DNA from: Allorhizobium undicola ORS 992 = ATCC 700741
Lineage (GTDB): Bacteria; Pseudomonadota; Alphaproteobacteria; Rhizobiales; Rhizobiaceae
DNA length: 64,000 bases
Direction of reading: 5' to 3'
Assembly: GCF_000621665.1 (NCBI RefSeq)
Contig: NZ_JHXQ01000007.1
Coordinates: 62,001 to 126,000 of the forward strand
Every line of letters starts with the position of its first letter. Position 1 is the stretch's first letter. The notes under the pieces are model-generated. The model made no database searches. It was not told the origin of the DNA and saw only the letters and a program-made list of their open reading frames with translations. A program made the translations under genes and the position numbers. Shown piece by piece: positions 28,304 through 37,202 of the stretch.

Positions 28304-28448
28304 AGGGTGTGTGGTTATTCAACGTTGGGCGGGCTGCAAACGGCAATTTGCTGCGCTTACCTGGGCTCATGTACATTAAGTACACTCCGCTCCGGTTCTC
28401 GCAAATCACCGTTTTCGCCTCACCCAACGTCGAATCCCCACACACCCT
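28304..28448 (+). repeat. MITE-like intergenic repeat, copy 2 (complete, with terminal inverted repeats)
   Basis: A 145-bp element starting AGGGTGTGTGG and ending CCACACACCCT. The inverted ends extend imperfectly for about 27 bases (left GGTTATTCAACGTTGGGCGG; right, complemented, GGGATTCGACGTTGGGTGA). It matches copy 1 at 11330-11442 in the same orientation. No transposase is inside and no clear target duplication is seen. Its right end overlaps the last codons of the adjacent hydrolase gene. Confidence 0.88.
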
Positions 28449-29043
28449 GGAGCGGATGACATACAGATCGGCCAGACTGTCTGGTCGTGATTACGCGGGG
28501 CCTTAGAGCGTCTTTACGAAAGGCATCGAAAATGTCATATCCGTCTGCCCATCGGCCAAAGCCGCTGGCAATATTGATATGTCCGGCATGGCCGATGAGC
28601 TGGGTTCGGCTTCCCCACTGCTGCGCATGTCGGTAAAGCGCGGGGACGGTCATGTAAGGGTCGTTGAGACTACCCACGATCAGGCTTTCAAAAGGAAGCA
28701 TGTCCTCAGGGAACCAGGGCATTTGCACCGTGCAGGGGTGCAGCCACTCCACAACCTCCATATCGGCGGGCGCCACGAGCATTGCGCCGGAGATCTTGCT
28801 GGCAAGGGGTGAGTCCGCCATGCTGGCGGCAAGAATACAGCCAAGGCTGTGTGCCAGGATAAAAACCGGACTTTGCGTGCGCGCCAGCTCGTATTCCAGC
28901 CGTTGCTTCCATGTCGGAAGGTGCGGGCAGGTCCAGTTGTCCTGCTCAACGACCTTGCAGCCGGGTCTTTCGGCGGCCCAGATGCGCTGCCAGTGCTCTT
29001 CCGCCGATCCGTTGAGGCCGGGCAATATCAGTGTCTGAAACAT
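28420..29043 (-). CDS. RBBP9/YdeN-family serine hydrolase with repeat-derived C-terminus
   Basis: 207 residues from the ATG at 29043, behind GGAAGGA. Small alpha/beta hydrolase of the RBBP9/YdeN group: LILPGLNGSAEEHWQRIWA, nucleophile serine in LAHSLGC, acid in SLNDPYM and histidine in GHAGHINIASGFG followed by WADG. The natural substrate is unknown for this family. The gene's last nine codons, after CHPLQ, come from the terminal inverted repeat of the element at 28304-28448, which supplies the residues GVWGFDVG and the stop codon. The catalytic part is unaffected. It is convergent with pcaB. Confidence 0.85.
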   Translation of the reverse strand: MFQTLILPGLNGSAEEHWQRIWAAERPGCKVVEQDNWTCPHLPTWKQRLEYELARTQSPVFILAHSLGCILAASMADSPLASKISGAMLVAPADMEVVEWLHPCTVQMPWFPEDMLPFESLIVGSLNDPYMTVPALYRHAQQWGSRTQLIGHAGHINIASGFGRWADGYDIFDAFRKDALRPRVITTRQSGRSVCHPLQGVWGFDVG

Positions 29044-29444
29044 GACGCATCCTTCCGTTGAAAGATCGCCCGATTGTAAGGGCAAGCCCTGCCCCGATGA
29101 AGAAAAACCACTCTAAAAATCTGGCGGCACCCGGATGTTTCTCGCCCAGAGACAAAAGGGGGGAGAAACCCGTCCCTCATGGATGATTGCGTGGAGAATG
29201 GTGCCTTCAAGCTGTTGTGCAGGCCATGTAGCAGGACTTTCCACGCCAGTTCCAATGCATGGAGAAAACATCTCCGAATGCAGCACGAAATGGAATAGTA
29301 AATTGATAGAAAATATTGACTGGGTGGTGCGTGACCGTAAAATCTCCCCTGCATCGATAATCCGGGTGGCCGCTGTGTGGCAGGTCCAGCATGGCCCTCC
29401 GTCTTTCCGCGGTGCTTATCTCAAATGAATTTGCAGGAGGCCCC
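29044..29444. other. 400-bp divergent intergenic region without a supported gene
   Basis: The gap between the hydrolase (minus) and the YdhS-like gene (plus) must hold two divergent promoters. Short open frames exist on both strands (for example 29135-29428 plus) but have no homology I recognise and no good ribosome-binding site. No repeat module or clear operator was seen. Confidence 0.5.
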
Positions 29445-30902
29445 ATGCCGCGCCAGCGTGAAAAACCCGTCATTGCCGTTATTGGCGGTGGCTTTACCGG
29501 CGCCGCCTTCGCGCTGCATTTCCGGCAGCGGCATGGACAGGATGCGCGGATCGTGGTGTTCGAGCCCCGGACGGCATTGGGTGCAGGGCTGGCCTATGCA
29601 ACGCAGGATCCGGCCCACAGGGTCAATGTTCCTGCGGGGCGCATGACCCTTTATCCGCAGGACAAGGAAAGCTTTCTTCGCTTTGTGCTCACTCATGCTG
29701 AGGACGATCCGGGCCTTTGGGCTGCAAATGGTGAGCCCTATCCTCGCCGAAGCCTGTTTGGTGCCTATGTGCGGGCGCAATTGCAGCCGTTATTGACTGC
29801 TGGACTGTTGGAGCATCGGCAGTCGCGGGTGATGGATGTGGCGCGTGACGGCGAAAGCTGGGTGCTTCGCGACAGCCAGGGTTTCATCCTCCATGCCGAC
29901 AGTGTCGTCATCGCTGCCACCCATCCCGCTCCCGGCCTGCCTGCAATACTGCACGAGTGGCGCGGCCATGCCAGGCTCGTGGCAGACGCTACAGTCCCTG
30001 ATGCGCTGGCCGCCATAACGCCGGATGATACCGTACTCATTGTCGGCAACGGGCTGACGGCGGCCGATGTCGTCGCATCCTTGAAAGGACGCGGCCATCG
30101 CGGCCATATCACCTCGCTGTCACGGCGCGGCTTGCGCTCGCGAGGGCATCCGTCCGCGGTGCCGGAGCCCTTTGGTGATTTTTCATCCGAGCCTTCCCGT
30201 CTTGCCTCGCACCTGCTGCGCTCGATCCGTCGGCATTTGGCGCAGGCCGGGAATGAAGGCATTGGCTGGCACGCCGTGCTGGATGCCGTTCGCATTCAGG
30301 GCTTTGCCATCTGGCAGGGGCTGGAACCGGCAGCGCGCCGACGTATCGTGCGCCATGCCCGCCCCTTTTGGGACGCCCACCGTTTCAGAATTGCGCCGCA
30401 AGTGGAAGAGGTGCTTGATAAAGCCATCGCCAAGGGCACGCTTTCCATTCGTGCTGCCCGGCTGACGGGGGGTCGGGAGGTGGGCGATGGCTTTCACGTT
30501 GGCCTTGCAGAGCGCGGCGGGAGGCAGGACTTTCTCCACGTAAACCGCATAGTCGTGACCACGGGACCGGAGCATGGCCGTGTGCTGCGTTCGCAAGCCT
30601 TCATGGCTGCCCTGGCCGATGGAGCCTGGGTCGAGGCCTGCCCGACCGGGCTTGGTCTTGCCTGCGATCTGGAAGCGCGTGCCGTTAACGGCAAGGGGCA
30701 GGTCTCTCCAGGTCTCTTCATTGCAGGCCCGCTGGCGCGGGGCAGCTTCGGCGAGCTTATGGGGCTGCCGCAGGTAACGGACCACGCGATCTTCGTTGCC
30801 GACAAGGTCGCCAGCTTTCTGAAGTCGGCAGGTAGGGGCATGGGGGCAAAGTTCCATGGCGATAGCCATGAAGAAAAGCGAAAAATTCTACAAAAATTAT
30901 AG
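29445..30902 (+). CDS. FAD/NAD(P)-binding protein, YdhS-like
   Basis: 485 residues from the ATG at 29445 (GGAGG upstream; a start at 29391 is possible but less supported). N-terminal Rossmann motif VIGGGFTGAAFALHF, then ALGAGLAYATQDPAHRVNVPAGRM, the conserved block of the FAD-NAD(P)-binding family that includes E. coli YdhS. A second nucleotide-binding motif is at VLIVGNGLTAADVVASL (about 202-218). The C-terminus has ATGLGLACDLEARAVNG-like text and a final FAD contact region (GLFIAGPLARGSFGELMGLP). The reaction is unknown. A flavin reductase follows 243 bases downstream on the same strand, so the pair may work together. Confidence 0.8.
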   Translation: MPRQREKPVIAVIGGGFTGAAFALHFRQRHGQDARIVVFEPRTALGAGLAYATQDPAHRVNVPAGRMTLYPQDKESFLRFVLTHAEDDPGLWAANGEPYPRRSLFGAYVRAQLQPLLTAGLLEHRQSRVMDVARDGESWVLRDSQGFILHADSVVIAATHPAPGLPAILHEWRGHARLVADATVPDALAAITPDDTVLIVGNGLTAADVVASLKGRGHRGHITSLSRRGLRSRGHPSAVPEPFGDFSSEPSRLASHLLRSIRRHLAQAGNEGIGWHAVLDAVRIQGFAIWQGLEPAARRRIVRHARPFWDAHRFRIAPQVEEVLDKAIAKGTLSIRAARLTGGREVGDGFHVGLAERGGRQDFLHVNRIVVTTGPEHGRVLRSQAFMAALADGAWVEACPTGLGLACDLEARAVNGKGQVSPGLFIAGPLARGSFGELMGLPQVTDHAIFVADKVASFLKSAGRGMGAKFHGDSHEEKRKILQKL

Positions 30903-31067
30903 AATAGGAAATTCTGCGCCTGTCCCGCGCGCTGCCCGATGCTTATCTTCAGTTAACAAGGTGCTTCAAGGCAGGGCCGTCAGCCGGTCTTTGCCGAAAA
31001 AACACTGCCCATAACGATAGACGAGATTGCAGCATAAATCCGAAAACCAGTTTCGGGCTAAGAAAAC

Positions 31068-31127
31068 ATGCAGCAGATTTAAAGTGTCACATCGTCCTAC
31101 GATCGATAAATCGGACGGCGATGTGGC
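31068..31127. repeat. Palindromic repeat module C-B, diverged copy
   Basis: ATGCAGCAGATTTAAAGTGT is shared with the copies near 47425 and 53046, followed by a B-like palindrome in which both arms have changed together (CACATCGTCC...GGACGGCGATGTG). Compensating changes suggest the stem structure, not the base sequence, is kept. It lies 20 bases before the flavin reductase gene. Confidence 0.65.
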
Positions 31128-31145
31128 GGATCAGGAGCCATGCCG

Positions 31146-31691
31146 ATGACGCAGCAATATTCGAAAAAGGACTTTCAGGCACTGGACGACGTGCTGCCCT
31201 TTCAAGACAGGGGTGGCGACAGCGACAGCCTGAAACTGGCGCTTCGCAGCCTTGCTGGCGGCGTGAGCGTCATCACTGCCGGCGATGGCGATGAGCGCAC
31301 CGGCGCCACCGTCACATCCGCGACGGCACTATCGGTTGATCCACCGCGAATGCTGGTGTCTCTCAACCGGTCGTCCTCGACATGGCCTGTCGTGGAGAAA
31401 TTCGGCGCCTTTGCGGTCAATATTCTCGGATCCCGGCATGAAGCTCTGGCCAATCAGTTTGCTGGAATCGGTGGATTGAAGGGGCCAGACCGCTATCGTG
31501 GTTTCGAGTGGACCAGGCTTGCGACGGGCGCGCCCTTGCTGGACGATGCCGTTGCCGCAATCGATTGCACGATCGAAGAAGCGATCGAGCGCCACAGCCA
31601 TGTCATCGTGATCGGCAAGGTTCATGCCGTGCGCGTCACCGGCCGTCGGTCCCTTGTCTATCAGGGCGGCGCCTATCACCATCTGGGATAG
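31146..31691 (+). CDS. Flavin reductase domain protein
   Basis: 181 residues from the ATG at 31146 (eight bases after GGAG; an ATG at 31140 is only two bases away from it). FMN-binding split-barrel of the HpaC/flavin reductase-like family: LALRSLAGGVSVITAGDGDERTGATVTSATALSVDPPRMLVSLNRSS, then FAVNILGSRHEALANQFAG and the ending VYQGGAYHHLG. Such proteins supply reduced flavin to a partner monooxygenase or reduce it for other use. No two-component monooxygenase is in the window; the nearest flavoprotein is the YdhS-like gene upstream. Confidence 0.87.
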   Translation: MTQQYSKKDFQALDDVLPFQDRGGDSDSLKLALRSLAGGVSVITAGDGDERTGATVTSATALSVDPPRMLVSLNRSSSTWPVVEKFGAFAVNILGSRHEALANQFAGIGGLKGPDRYRGFEWTRLATGAPLLDDAVAAIDCTIEEAIERHSHVIVIGKVHAVRVTGRRSLVYQGGAYHHLG

Positions 31692-31698
31692 GCGATCT

Positions 31699-31803
31699 AC
31701 TGCATAATTCCTTAAATCGGAATCGATTTTAGGTGAAAATTATGAAGCAGTTTTAAAGTGTTACAGCGTCCTTTGTGCGTTTGATAAAACGCACGGCGCT
31801 GTA
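31699..31803. repeat. Palindromic repeat modules C and B
   Basis: CTGCATAATTCC...AATTATGAAGCAG (module C) is followed by GTGTTACAGCGTCC...ACGGCGCTGTAG (module B). It begins eight bases after the flavin reductase stop, where it may form stem-loops that end or protect the transcript. Same family as the composite at 17577-17780. Confidence 0.85.
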
Positions 31804-31909
31804 GGCTTTCGCCCTTCAAGGGGTATCATGCCCTGCCGCATCTTCGAGCCTTGGTATAGCGAATTGCACAATGTCAGGTCTTTGACAGGTTGGCGATATT
31901 GGAAATCCG

Positions 31910-32656
31910 TCAGGCATCGATAACTTGATGTAAGGCTGTGATCTGGTCCAGCAGAATAACGGCCTGCATGGCGCTGGTTGCACCCTGCGCCTCGCCGCGT
32001 TCAATCTGCGTCACCAGCACGCGGTGCGGCTCGATCATCGCCTCCAGAGACTGCGGCGCATCGGTGGCGATGACGGGCAGATAGGCAAAGGCATGAGAAA
32101 GCTCGATCACGCCATAGGCCGCCCGTAAAAACGGATTGCGGCTGGCATCGGCGATGATCAGATGCAGCTCGAAATCCGCCAGACAGAAATTCAGCGGTTC
32201 CCCTCGCGAGGTCTCCATCTGCCTCAGCCAATAATGCATCAGACGCAATTGTTCGCCGGTGCGGAAGCTGGCGGCTTGCGCGGCGGCCAAGGGTTCAAGC
32301 GCCATGCGCACATCGTGCAGGTGTTTGAGAAAGTCCCGATCCGGGGCGGCCTCGAGATGCCAGGCCAGCACCTGCGGATCAAAGAGGTTCCAGTGGTTTT
32401 TGCGGGTGACGCGGGTGCCCACCTTCGGGCGTGATTCAAGCAGGCCTTTGGCCTCCAGCGTTTTGATCGCTTCGCGCAGCACGGTGCGGGAAACGTCGAA
32501 CTGGTCGCAGAGTTCCGCGTCGCCGGGCAGGGTGGAGCCTTGCGCAAAGCGCCCGGCAATCACGCCGCTGCCAAGCGCGTGGATAACATGCGAGTGGAAA
32601 TTGCGTGGCCGTGCCTGCCCCGACAGCGAGCGAAGCAGGCTCCCCGGTTCGCTCAT
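31910..32656 (-). CDS. GntR/FadR-family regulator at the end of the sugar ABC operon
   Basis: 248 residues. N-terminal winged helix-turn-helix (LPGDAELCDQFDVSRTVLREAIKTLEAKGLLESRPKVGTRV) and a C-terminal helical FCD ligand domain with the metal-binding pattern FELHLIIADASRNPF. The ATG overlaps the stop of the preceding permease (ATGA), so it is cotranslated with the transporter and likely regulates it in response to the imported sugar or a metabolite. Confidence 0.88.
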   Translation of the reverse strand: MSEPGSLLRSLSGQARPRNFHSHVIHALGSGVIAGRFAQGSTLPGDAELCDQFDVSRTVLREAIKTLEAKGLLESRPKVGTRVTRKNHWNLFDPQVLAWHLEAAPDRDFLKHLHDVRMALEPLAAAQAASFRTGEQLRLMHYWLRQMETSRGEPLNFCLADFELHLIIADASRNPFLRAAYGVIELSHAFAYLPVIATDAPQSLEAMIEPHRVLVTQIERGEAQGATSAMQAVILLDQITALHQVIDA

Positions 32657-33627
32657 GCCTGTGCCTTCTTGACCCTGCCGGTTTGTGCGGTGAAGACCAG
32701 CTGTTGCAGCAGGATGAACATGAACAGCAGAAACCCGATCGCGATTTTCGTCCACCAGCTGGAGAGCGTCCCGTCAAAGACGATATAGGTTTGCACCAGC
32801 CCTTGCAGCATCACGCCGATCAGCGTTCCGAACACGAAGCCATATCCGCCTGTCAGCAGCGTGCCGCCTATCACCACGGCGGCAATCGAGTCAAGTTCGA
32901 TGCCCACCGCCGCCAGCGGATAACCGGCCGAGGTGTAAAGCGCATAGACAATGCCCGACAAGGCGCCGAGAAAGGATGAAAGCGCGTAGATGCCGATTGT
33001 CACGCGCGCTGTCGGCACGCCCATCAGCGAGGCAGACTGGCTGTTGCCACCAATGGCGTAGACATAGGAGCCGAAGCGGGTGCGGTGGGCGATGATGCCG
33101 CAGATGATGAACACCAAAAGCATGGTCAGCCCGATGGCGCTCAACCGTCCACCCTGCGGCAGGCGAATGTAAAGGCTGCTTACCCATTTGAAAAAGGGAT
33201 GATTGATCGGAACCGAATCCTGCGTGAGAACCGATGCCAGGCCGCGCGCCAGAAACATGCCCGCCAGCGTGACGATGAAGGGCGGGACTTGCAGATAGTG
33301 GATCACCGCACCCATGGCCGCGCCGAAAAAGGCCCCCAGCACCAGCACGATGCCAAAGGCTGCCAGCGGGTGCAGGCCGAGATGCGAGATCAGCAGGGCG
33401 ACGATTACCCCTGTCAGGCCGATGACGGCGCCGATCGACAAATCGATGCCGCCCGACATGATGACGAAGGTTGCGCCCGCCGCCGCGATGCCCAGAAAGG
33501 CATTGTCGGTCAGGAAATTACCCAGGACGCGAGTGGATAACATGCCCGGATATTGCAGGATGCAGAGCCCGTAGGCAATGATGAAGATCAGTGTGGTGGC
33601 GGCAATTGGCCGGTAGCGCGGGTTCAT
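32653..33627 (-). CDS. yjfF: Sugar ABC transporter permease (YjfF-like)
   Basis: 324 residues with about ten membrane segments, of the RbsC-type permease family; typical stretches FVIMSGGIDLSIGAVIGLTGV and GGTLLTGGYGFVFGTLIGVMLQGLV. Start at 33627 follows GAGAGGA and overlaps the ytfT stop by four bases. By gene order it is the second permease of a YtfQRT-YjfF transporter (galactofuranose in E. coli). Confidence 0.9.
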   Translation of the reverse strand: MNPRYRPIAATTLIFIIAYGLCILQYPGMLSTRVLGNFLTDNAFLGIAAAGATFVIMSGGIDLSIGAVIGLTGVIVALLISHLGLHPLAAFGIVLVLGAFFGAAMGAVIHYLQVPPFIVTLAGMFLARGLASVLTQDSVPINHPFFKWVSSLYIRLPQGGRLSAIGLTMLLVFIICGIIAHRTRFGSYVYAIGGNSQSASLMGVPTARVTIGIYALSSFLGALSGIVYALYTSAGYPLAAVGIELDSIAAVVIGGTLLTGGYGFVFGTLIGVMLQGLVQTYIVFDGTLSSWWTKIAIGFLLFMFILLQQLVFTAQTGRVKKAQA

Positions 33628-34649
33628 CCGGTCCTCTCGGAGGTCTTGCGAAGGGGAAGGGCGGCTGTGTTGCGGCGCGGCCCGGCGAAAAGATGCGAAA
33701 GCTTTGCCGATTGCAGCACGAGAATGATGATGATGAGCCCCGCCTTGACAATGAGATTGAATTCCGGTGGAAAGCCGGAAACGAGAATGCCGGTGTTCAT
33801 CGCCTGGATGATGAGCGCTCCCAGCACCGATTTGGGGATGGAAAAACGCCCGCCCATCAGCGAGGTGCCGCCGATGACCACGGCCAGAATTGCATCCAGT
33901 TCCAGCCATAGACCGGCATTGTTGGCATCGGCGCCGCGAATGTCGCCTGCGGCAATCGTGCCCGCTATGGCGGCGCTCAGTCCGCCGAAAGCATAGACGC
34001 CAAGGATCAGCGAGCGGGTTCGGATTGCCGTATAGGTTGCCGCCGAGCGGTTGGTGCCAATGGCCTCGATAAAGAGCCCAAGCGCCGTGCGCCGCATGGC
34101 GAGGTGAGCAAGCAGCATCAACAGAATGGCGATGACCGCCGGCATGGGCAGGCCGAGCAGGGAACCGGTGCCGATGAAGATCAGGCCCGGATCGTTGAAG
34201 GTGACGATGGAGCCTGCCGTCATCAATTGCGCAAGCCCGCGCCCCGCCACCATCAGCACCAGCGTGGCCACGAAGGGCTGGATGCCGAGAAGCGCAACGA
34301 GCCCACCGTTCCAGATGCCGCAGGCAAGGCCGAGCGCCAGCGTGACCGCCAGCGTCACGATCAGGGGCTGGCCGCTGGTGGCGCAAAGGGCGGCGGCGGC
34401 TCCCGCTACCGCGATGACGGCGCCGACCGAGAGATCAACGCCCTTGGTGGCGATGATGGCCGTCATGCCGATGGCGAGAATGGCCACCGGCGCGCCGCGA
34501 TTGATCACGTCGATGAGACTGCCGAATAACCGGCCATCCTGCCAGGTGATCGAAAAGAATCCGGGAAAGACCAGCCAGTTGAAAAACAGAACGCCGACAA
34601 GCGCCAGAAGCTGCGGTGTGACAAAACGGCGGGGTGGAAGAATCTTCAT
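33624..34649 (-). CDS. ytfT: Sugar ABC transporter permease (YtfT-like)
   Basis: 341 residues, RbsC-type permease with the paired motif AIGMTAIIATKGVDLSVGAVIAVAG and VIGGTSLMGGRFSIPKSVLGALI. ATGA overlaps join it to both ytfR before and yjfF after. A two-permease arrangement separates this system from simple ribose transporters and matches YtfT-YjfF. Confidence 0.9.
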   Translation of the reverse strand: MKILPPRRFVTPQLLALVGVLFFNWLVFPGFFSITWQDGRLFGSLIDVINRGAPVAILAIGMTAIIATKGVDLSVGAVIAVAGAAAALCATSGQPLIVTLAVTLALGLACGIWNGGLVALLGIQPFVATLVLMVAGRGLAQLMTAGSIVTFNDPGLIFIGTGSLLGLPMPAVIAILLMLLAHLAMRRTALGLFIEAIGTNRSAATYTAIRTRSLILGVYAFGGLSAAIAGTIAAGDIRGADANNAGLWLELDAILAVVIGGTSLMGGRFSIPKSVLGALIIQAMNTGILVSGFPPEFNLIVKAGLIIIILVLQSAKLSHLFAGPRRNTAALPLRKTSERTG

Positions 34650-36166
34650 GCAACAGTCTCCGTTGCTTCTGCGGCGATGGCCTGCACGATGGCGCCGGGA
34701 TTGATGTCCGCGCCATAAAGTTCTGCCACCATGGCCCGATCCCGCATGACCACGACGCGGGAGGAATAGCTGACGATTTCATCGAGTTCGGACGAAATGA
34801 CCACCAAGGCCAGGCCGTCTTCCCTGAGGCGGCTGATCATGCGCACGATTTCGGCATGAGCGCCCACGTCGATGCCGCGCGTCGGCTCGTCGAGAATGAG
34901 GAAACGTGGATCGGTCGCAAGCCAACGGGCCAGAATGACCTTCTGCTGGTTGCCGCCGGACAGGAGCTTGATCGGCAGATCGGCAGATGCCGTGCGAATA
35001 TCCAGCGCCTCGATGAAATTTCCGGCGATTTCCATCTGCTCGTCGCGGTTCAACGCCTTGAACCAGCCGAGCTTGGCCTGAAGGGCGATCACGATGTTTT
35101 CGCGGACCGAAAGCTCGCCGAAAATCCCGTCGATCTTGCGGTCTTCCGGGCAGAAACCGAAGCCAAGGCCTGCCGCCTGTTGCGGCGAACTGACCCGGAT
35201 TTCCTTGCCGTCGAGATGGAGAGCGCCGCTATCGGCGGCGTCCACGCCAAACATCAGCCTCACCATTTCCGTGCGTCCGGACCCCAGAAGCCCCGCCACG
35301 CCGATCACCTCGCCGCGATGGATGGTGAGATCGAAAGGCTTGACCTTGCCGGTCAGGCCCACATTTTCAAACCGCATGAGCGCGTCACCCGGCACGCCAT
35401 TGTCATCGGCGAGCTGCGCCTGCGCAAAAGCCAGATCCTTGCCCAGCATCATCCGCACCAGCGCCGTGCGCTCCAGGCCGGAAATCGGCTCGGTGCCGAC
35501 CAGGCGGCCATTGCGCAACACCGTGACCCGGTCGCAGATTTCAAATACCTGATCGAGAAAATGGGTGATGAAGACGATGGCCAGCCCGCGTTTTTTCAGG
35601 ATCAGCAGGATTTCGAAGAGCTTTTCCACCTCCGAGCGGTCAAGGCTGGCCGTTGGCTCGTCGAGGATCAGAACCTTGCCGGAAAGATCGACGGCGCGGG
35701 CAATCGCCACAATCTGCTGGACGGCGACCGAGAAGGTTGAAAGTTCGGCCCGGACATCGATCTCGAGGCCATAGGTCGCAAGCGTCTCGGCTGCCTCTCT
35801 GGCCATGCGCCTGTGATCGACAAGGCCGAAGCGGCGCGGCTGGCGGCCGATATAGAGATTGTCTGCCACCGTCATATTCGCCAGCAGGTTCACTTCCTGA
35901 TAGACGGTGCCGATCCCGGCCTTTTGCGCCTGAAGCGGGGCGGAAAACTGCATGACGTCGCCATCGACGCGAATTTCCCCGCCATCGGGCGAATAGGCCC
36001 CCGTGAGGATCTTGATAAGGGTGGATTTCCCGGCGCCGTTTTCGCCGAGAAGGGCGTGAATCTCGCCGCCTCGCAGCGTAAAATCCACGCCATCCAGCGC
36101 TCTGTGGGCACCGAAAATCTTGGTGATGCCGCTGGCCGAAAGGACCGGTTCGTGAGGTTCGTTCAT
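34646..36166 (-). CDS. ytfR: Sugar ABC transporter ATPase, duplicated domain (YtfR-like)
   Basis: 506 residues with two ABC domains. Domain 1: Walker A GENGAGKST, degenerate signature LSTFSVAVQQIVAIARAV, Walker B VLILDEPTASLD. Domain 2: GLLGSGRTE in place of a canonical Walker A, signature LLSGGNQQKVILARWLA, Walker B FLILDEPTRGID. This asymmetry is normal for the RbsA/MglA/YtfR group. Start at 36166 begins the conserved leader; it lies 73 bases after ytfQ. Confidence 0.92.
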   Translation of the reverse strand: MNEPHEPVLSASGITKIFGAHRALDGVDFTLRGGEIHALLGENGAGKSTLIKILTGAYSPDGGEIRVDGDVMQFSAPLQAQKAGIGTVYQEVNLLANMTVADNLYIGRQPRRFGLVDHRRMAREAAETLATYGLEIDVRAELSTFSVAVQQIVAIARAVDLSGKVLILDEPTASLDRSEVEKLFEILLILKKRGLAIVFITHFLDQVFEICDRVTVLRNGRLVGTEPISGLERTALVRMMLGKDLAFAQAQLADDNGVPGDALMRFENVGLTGKVKPFDLTIHRGEVIGVAGLLGSGRTEMVRLMFGVDAADSGALHLDGKEIRVSSPQQAAGLGFGFCPEDRKIDGIFGELSVRENIVIALQAKLGWFKALNRDEQMEIAGNFIEALDIRTASADLPIKLLSGGNQQKVILARWLATDPRFLILDEPTRGIDVGAHAEIVRMISRLREDGLALVVISSELDEIVSYSSRVVVMRDRAMVAELYGADINPGAIVQAIAAEATETVA

Positions 36167-36239
36167 CGTCTTGGCAATCCTGCAAGGCGGTTGAAAAGGG
36201 CCGGGCGGGTGCGATAAGGCCGCCCGGCCGATCAATCAA

Positions 36240-37202
36240 TCAATATCCAAGGCCCTTGCGCTTTTCATATTCGCCCTTGGGGTTATCGGCAGGCGTGTAA
36301 AGCTTGGATTCGGTGATGATGAACTTTTCCGGCTCCTTGCCGGTCTTTTTGTAAGCCTCCAGCGCGTCGAAGGCCGGGCCTGCCATGTTGGGCGTCAATT
36401 CCACCGTGGCATTGGCCTCGCCTGCTGCCATGGCCGAGAAAATATCGGGCACGGAATCGATGGAAACCACGAGAATGTCCTTGCCCGGTTTCAGGCCCGC
36501 ATCCTTGATGGCCTGAATGCCGCCGACTGCCATGTCGTCGTTATGGGCATACATGGCGCAGATATTTTTGCCGCCATTTTCCGCCTTGAGAAAGCCTTCC
36601 ATGACTTCCTTGCCCTTGGCGCGGGTAAAGTCACCCGTCTGGCTGCGGGCGATGGTGATGTTGGCGTGACCGGCAATGGCCTCCTCGAACCCCTTCTTGC
36701 GGTTGATGGCCGGGGTGGAGCCAACAGTGCCCTGAAGCTCGACGACCTTGCAGGGCTTGGAGCCCACCGTCTTCACCAGCCAGTCGCCGGCGACCTTGCC
36801 TTCCTTGACCTGATCGGAGGCCACGGAGGTGAGATAGAGATCCTTCGGCGCATCGACGCCGCGGTCAAGCAGGATAACCGGAATCTTGGCTTCCTTGGCT
36901 TCGGTCAGCACGTCTTCCCAGCCAGTGGCGACCACCGGAGCAACAAGAATGGCATCGACGCCCTGAGCAATAAAGCCCCGAATGGCCTTGATCTGGTTTT
37001 CCTGCTTCTGCTGCGCATCGGCAAATTTCAGCGTAATGCCACGCTTTTCCGCCTCCATGCGCGTCACCGAGGTTTCGGCCGCACGCCAACCGGATTCCGA
37101 GCCGATCTGCGAGAAGCCGACCGTCATGCCCGCCGCAAGGGCCGACGTCGAGGCGAGCGCCATCATGCCTGCGCCAAGCGCAAGTTTACGAAGTATAGAC
37201 AT
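36240..37202 (-). CDS. ytfQ: Galactofuranose-type sugar-binding protein (YtfQ-like)
   Basis: 320 residues from the ATG at 37202 behind GGGGAGG. Signal peptide ending ALAA-GMTVGF; the mature protein is very close in pattern to E. coli YtfQ (VGFSQIGSESGWRAAET, KRGITLKFADAQQKQENQIKAI, PVVATGWEDVL, SQTGDFTRAKGKEVMEGF, VYAHNDDM-like MYAHNDDMAVGGIQ, VELTPNMAGPAFDAL). YtfQ binds galactofuranose, and that is the best guess here. First gene of the operon, divergent from the polyamine genes. Confidence 0.93.
   Translation of the reverse strand: MSILRKLALGAGMMALASTSALAAGMTVGFSQIGSESGWRAAETSVTRMEAEKRGITLKFADAQQKQENQIKAIRGFIAQGVDAILVAPVVATGWEDVLTEAKEAKIPVILLDRGVDAPKDLYLTSVASDQVKEGKVAGDWLVKTVGSKPCKVVELQGTVGSTPAINRKKGFEEAIAGHANITIARSQTGDFTRAKGKEVMEGFLKAENGGKNICAMYAHNDDMAVGGIQAIKDAGLKPGKDILVVSIDSVPDIFSAMAAGEANATVELTPNMAGPAFDALEAYKKTGKEPEKFIITESKLYTPADNPKGEYEKRKGLGY

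Noticed and set aside
29135..29428. 97-codon plus-strand frame in the hydrolase-YdhS gap
   Set aside because: No homology recognised, poor ribosome-binding site, and overlapping frames on both strands are equally long.
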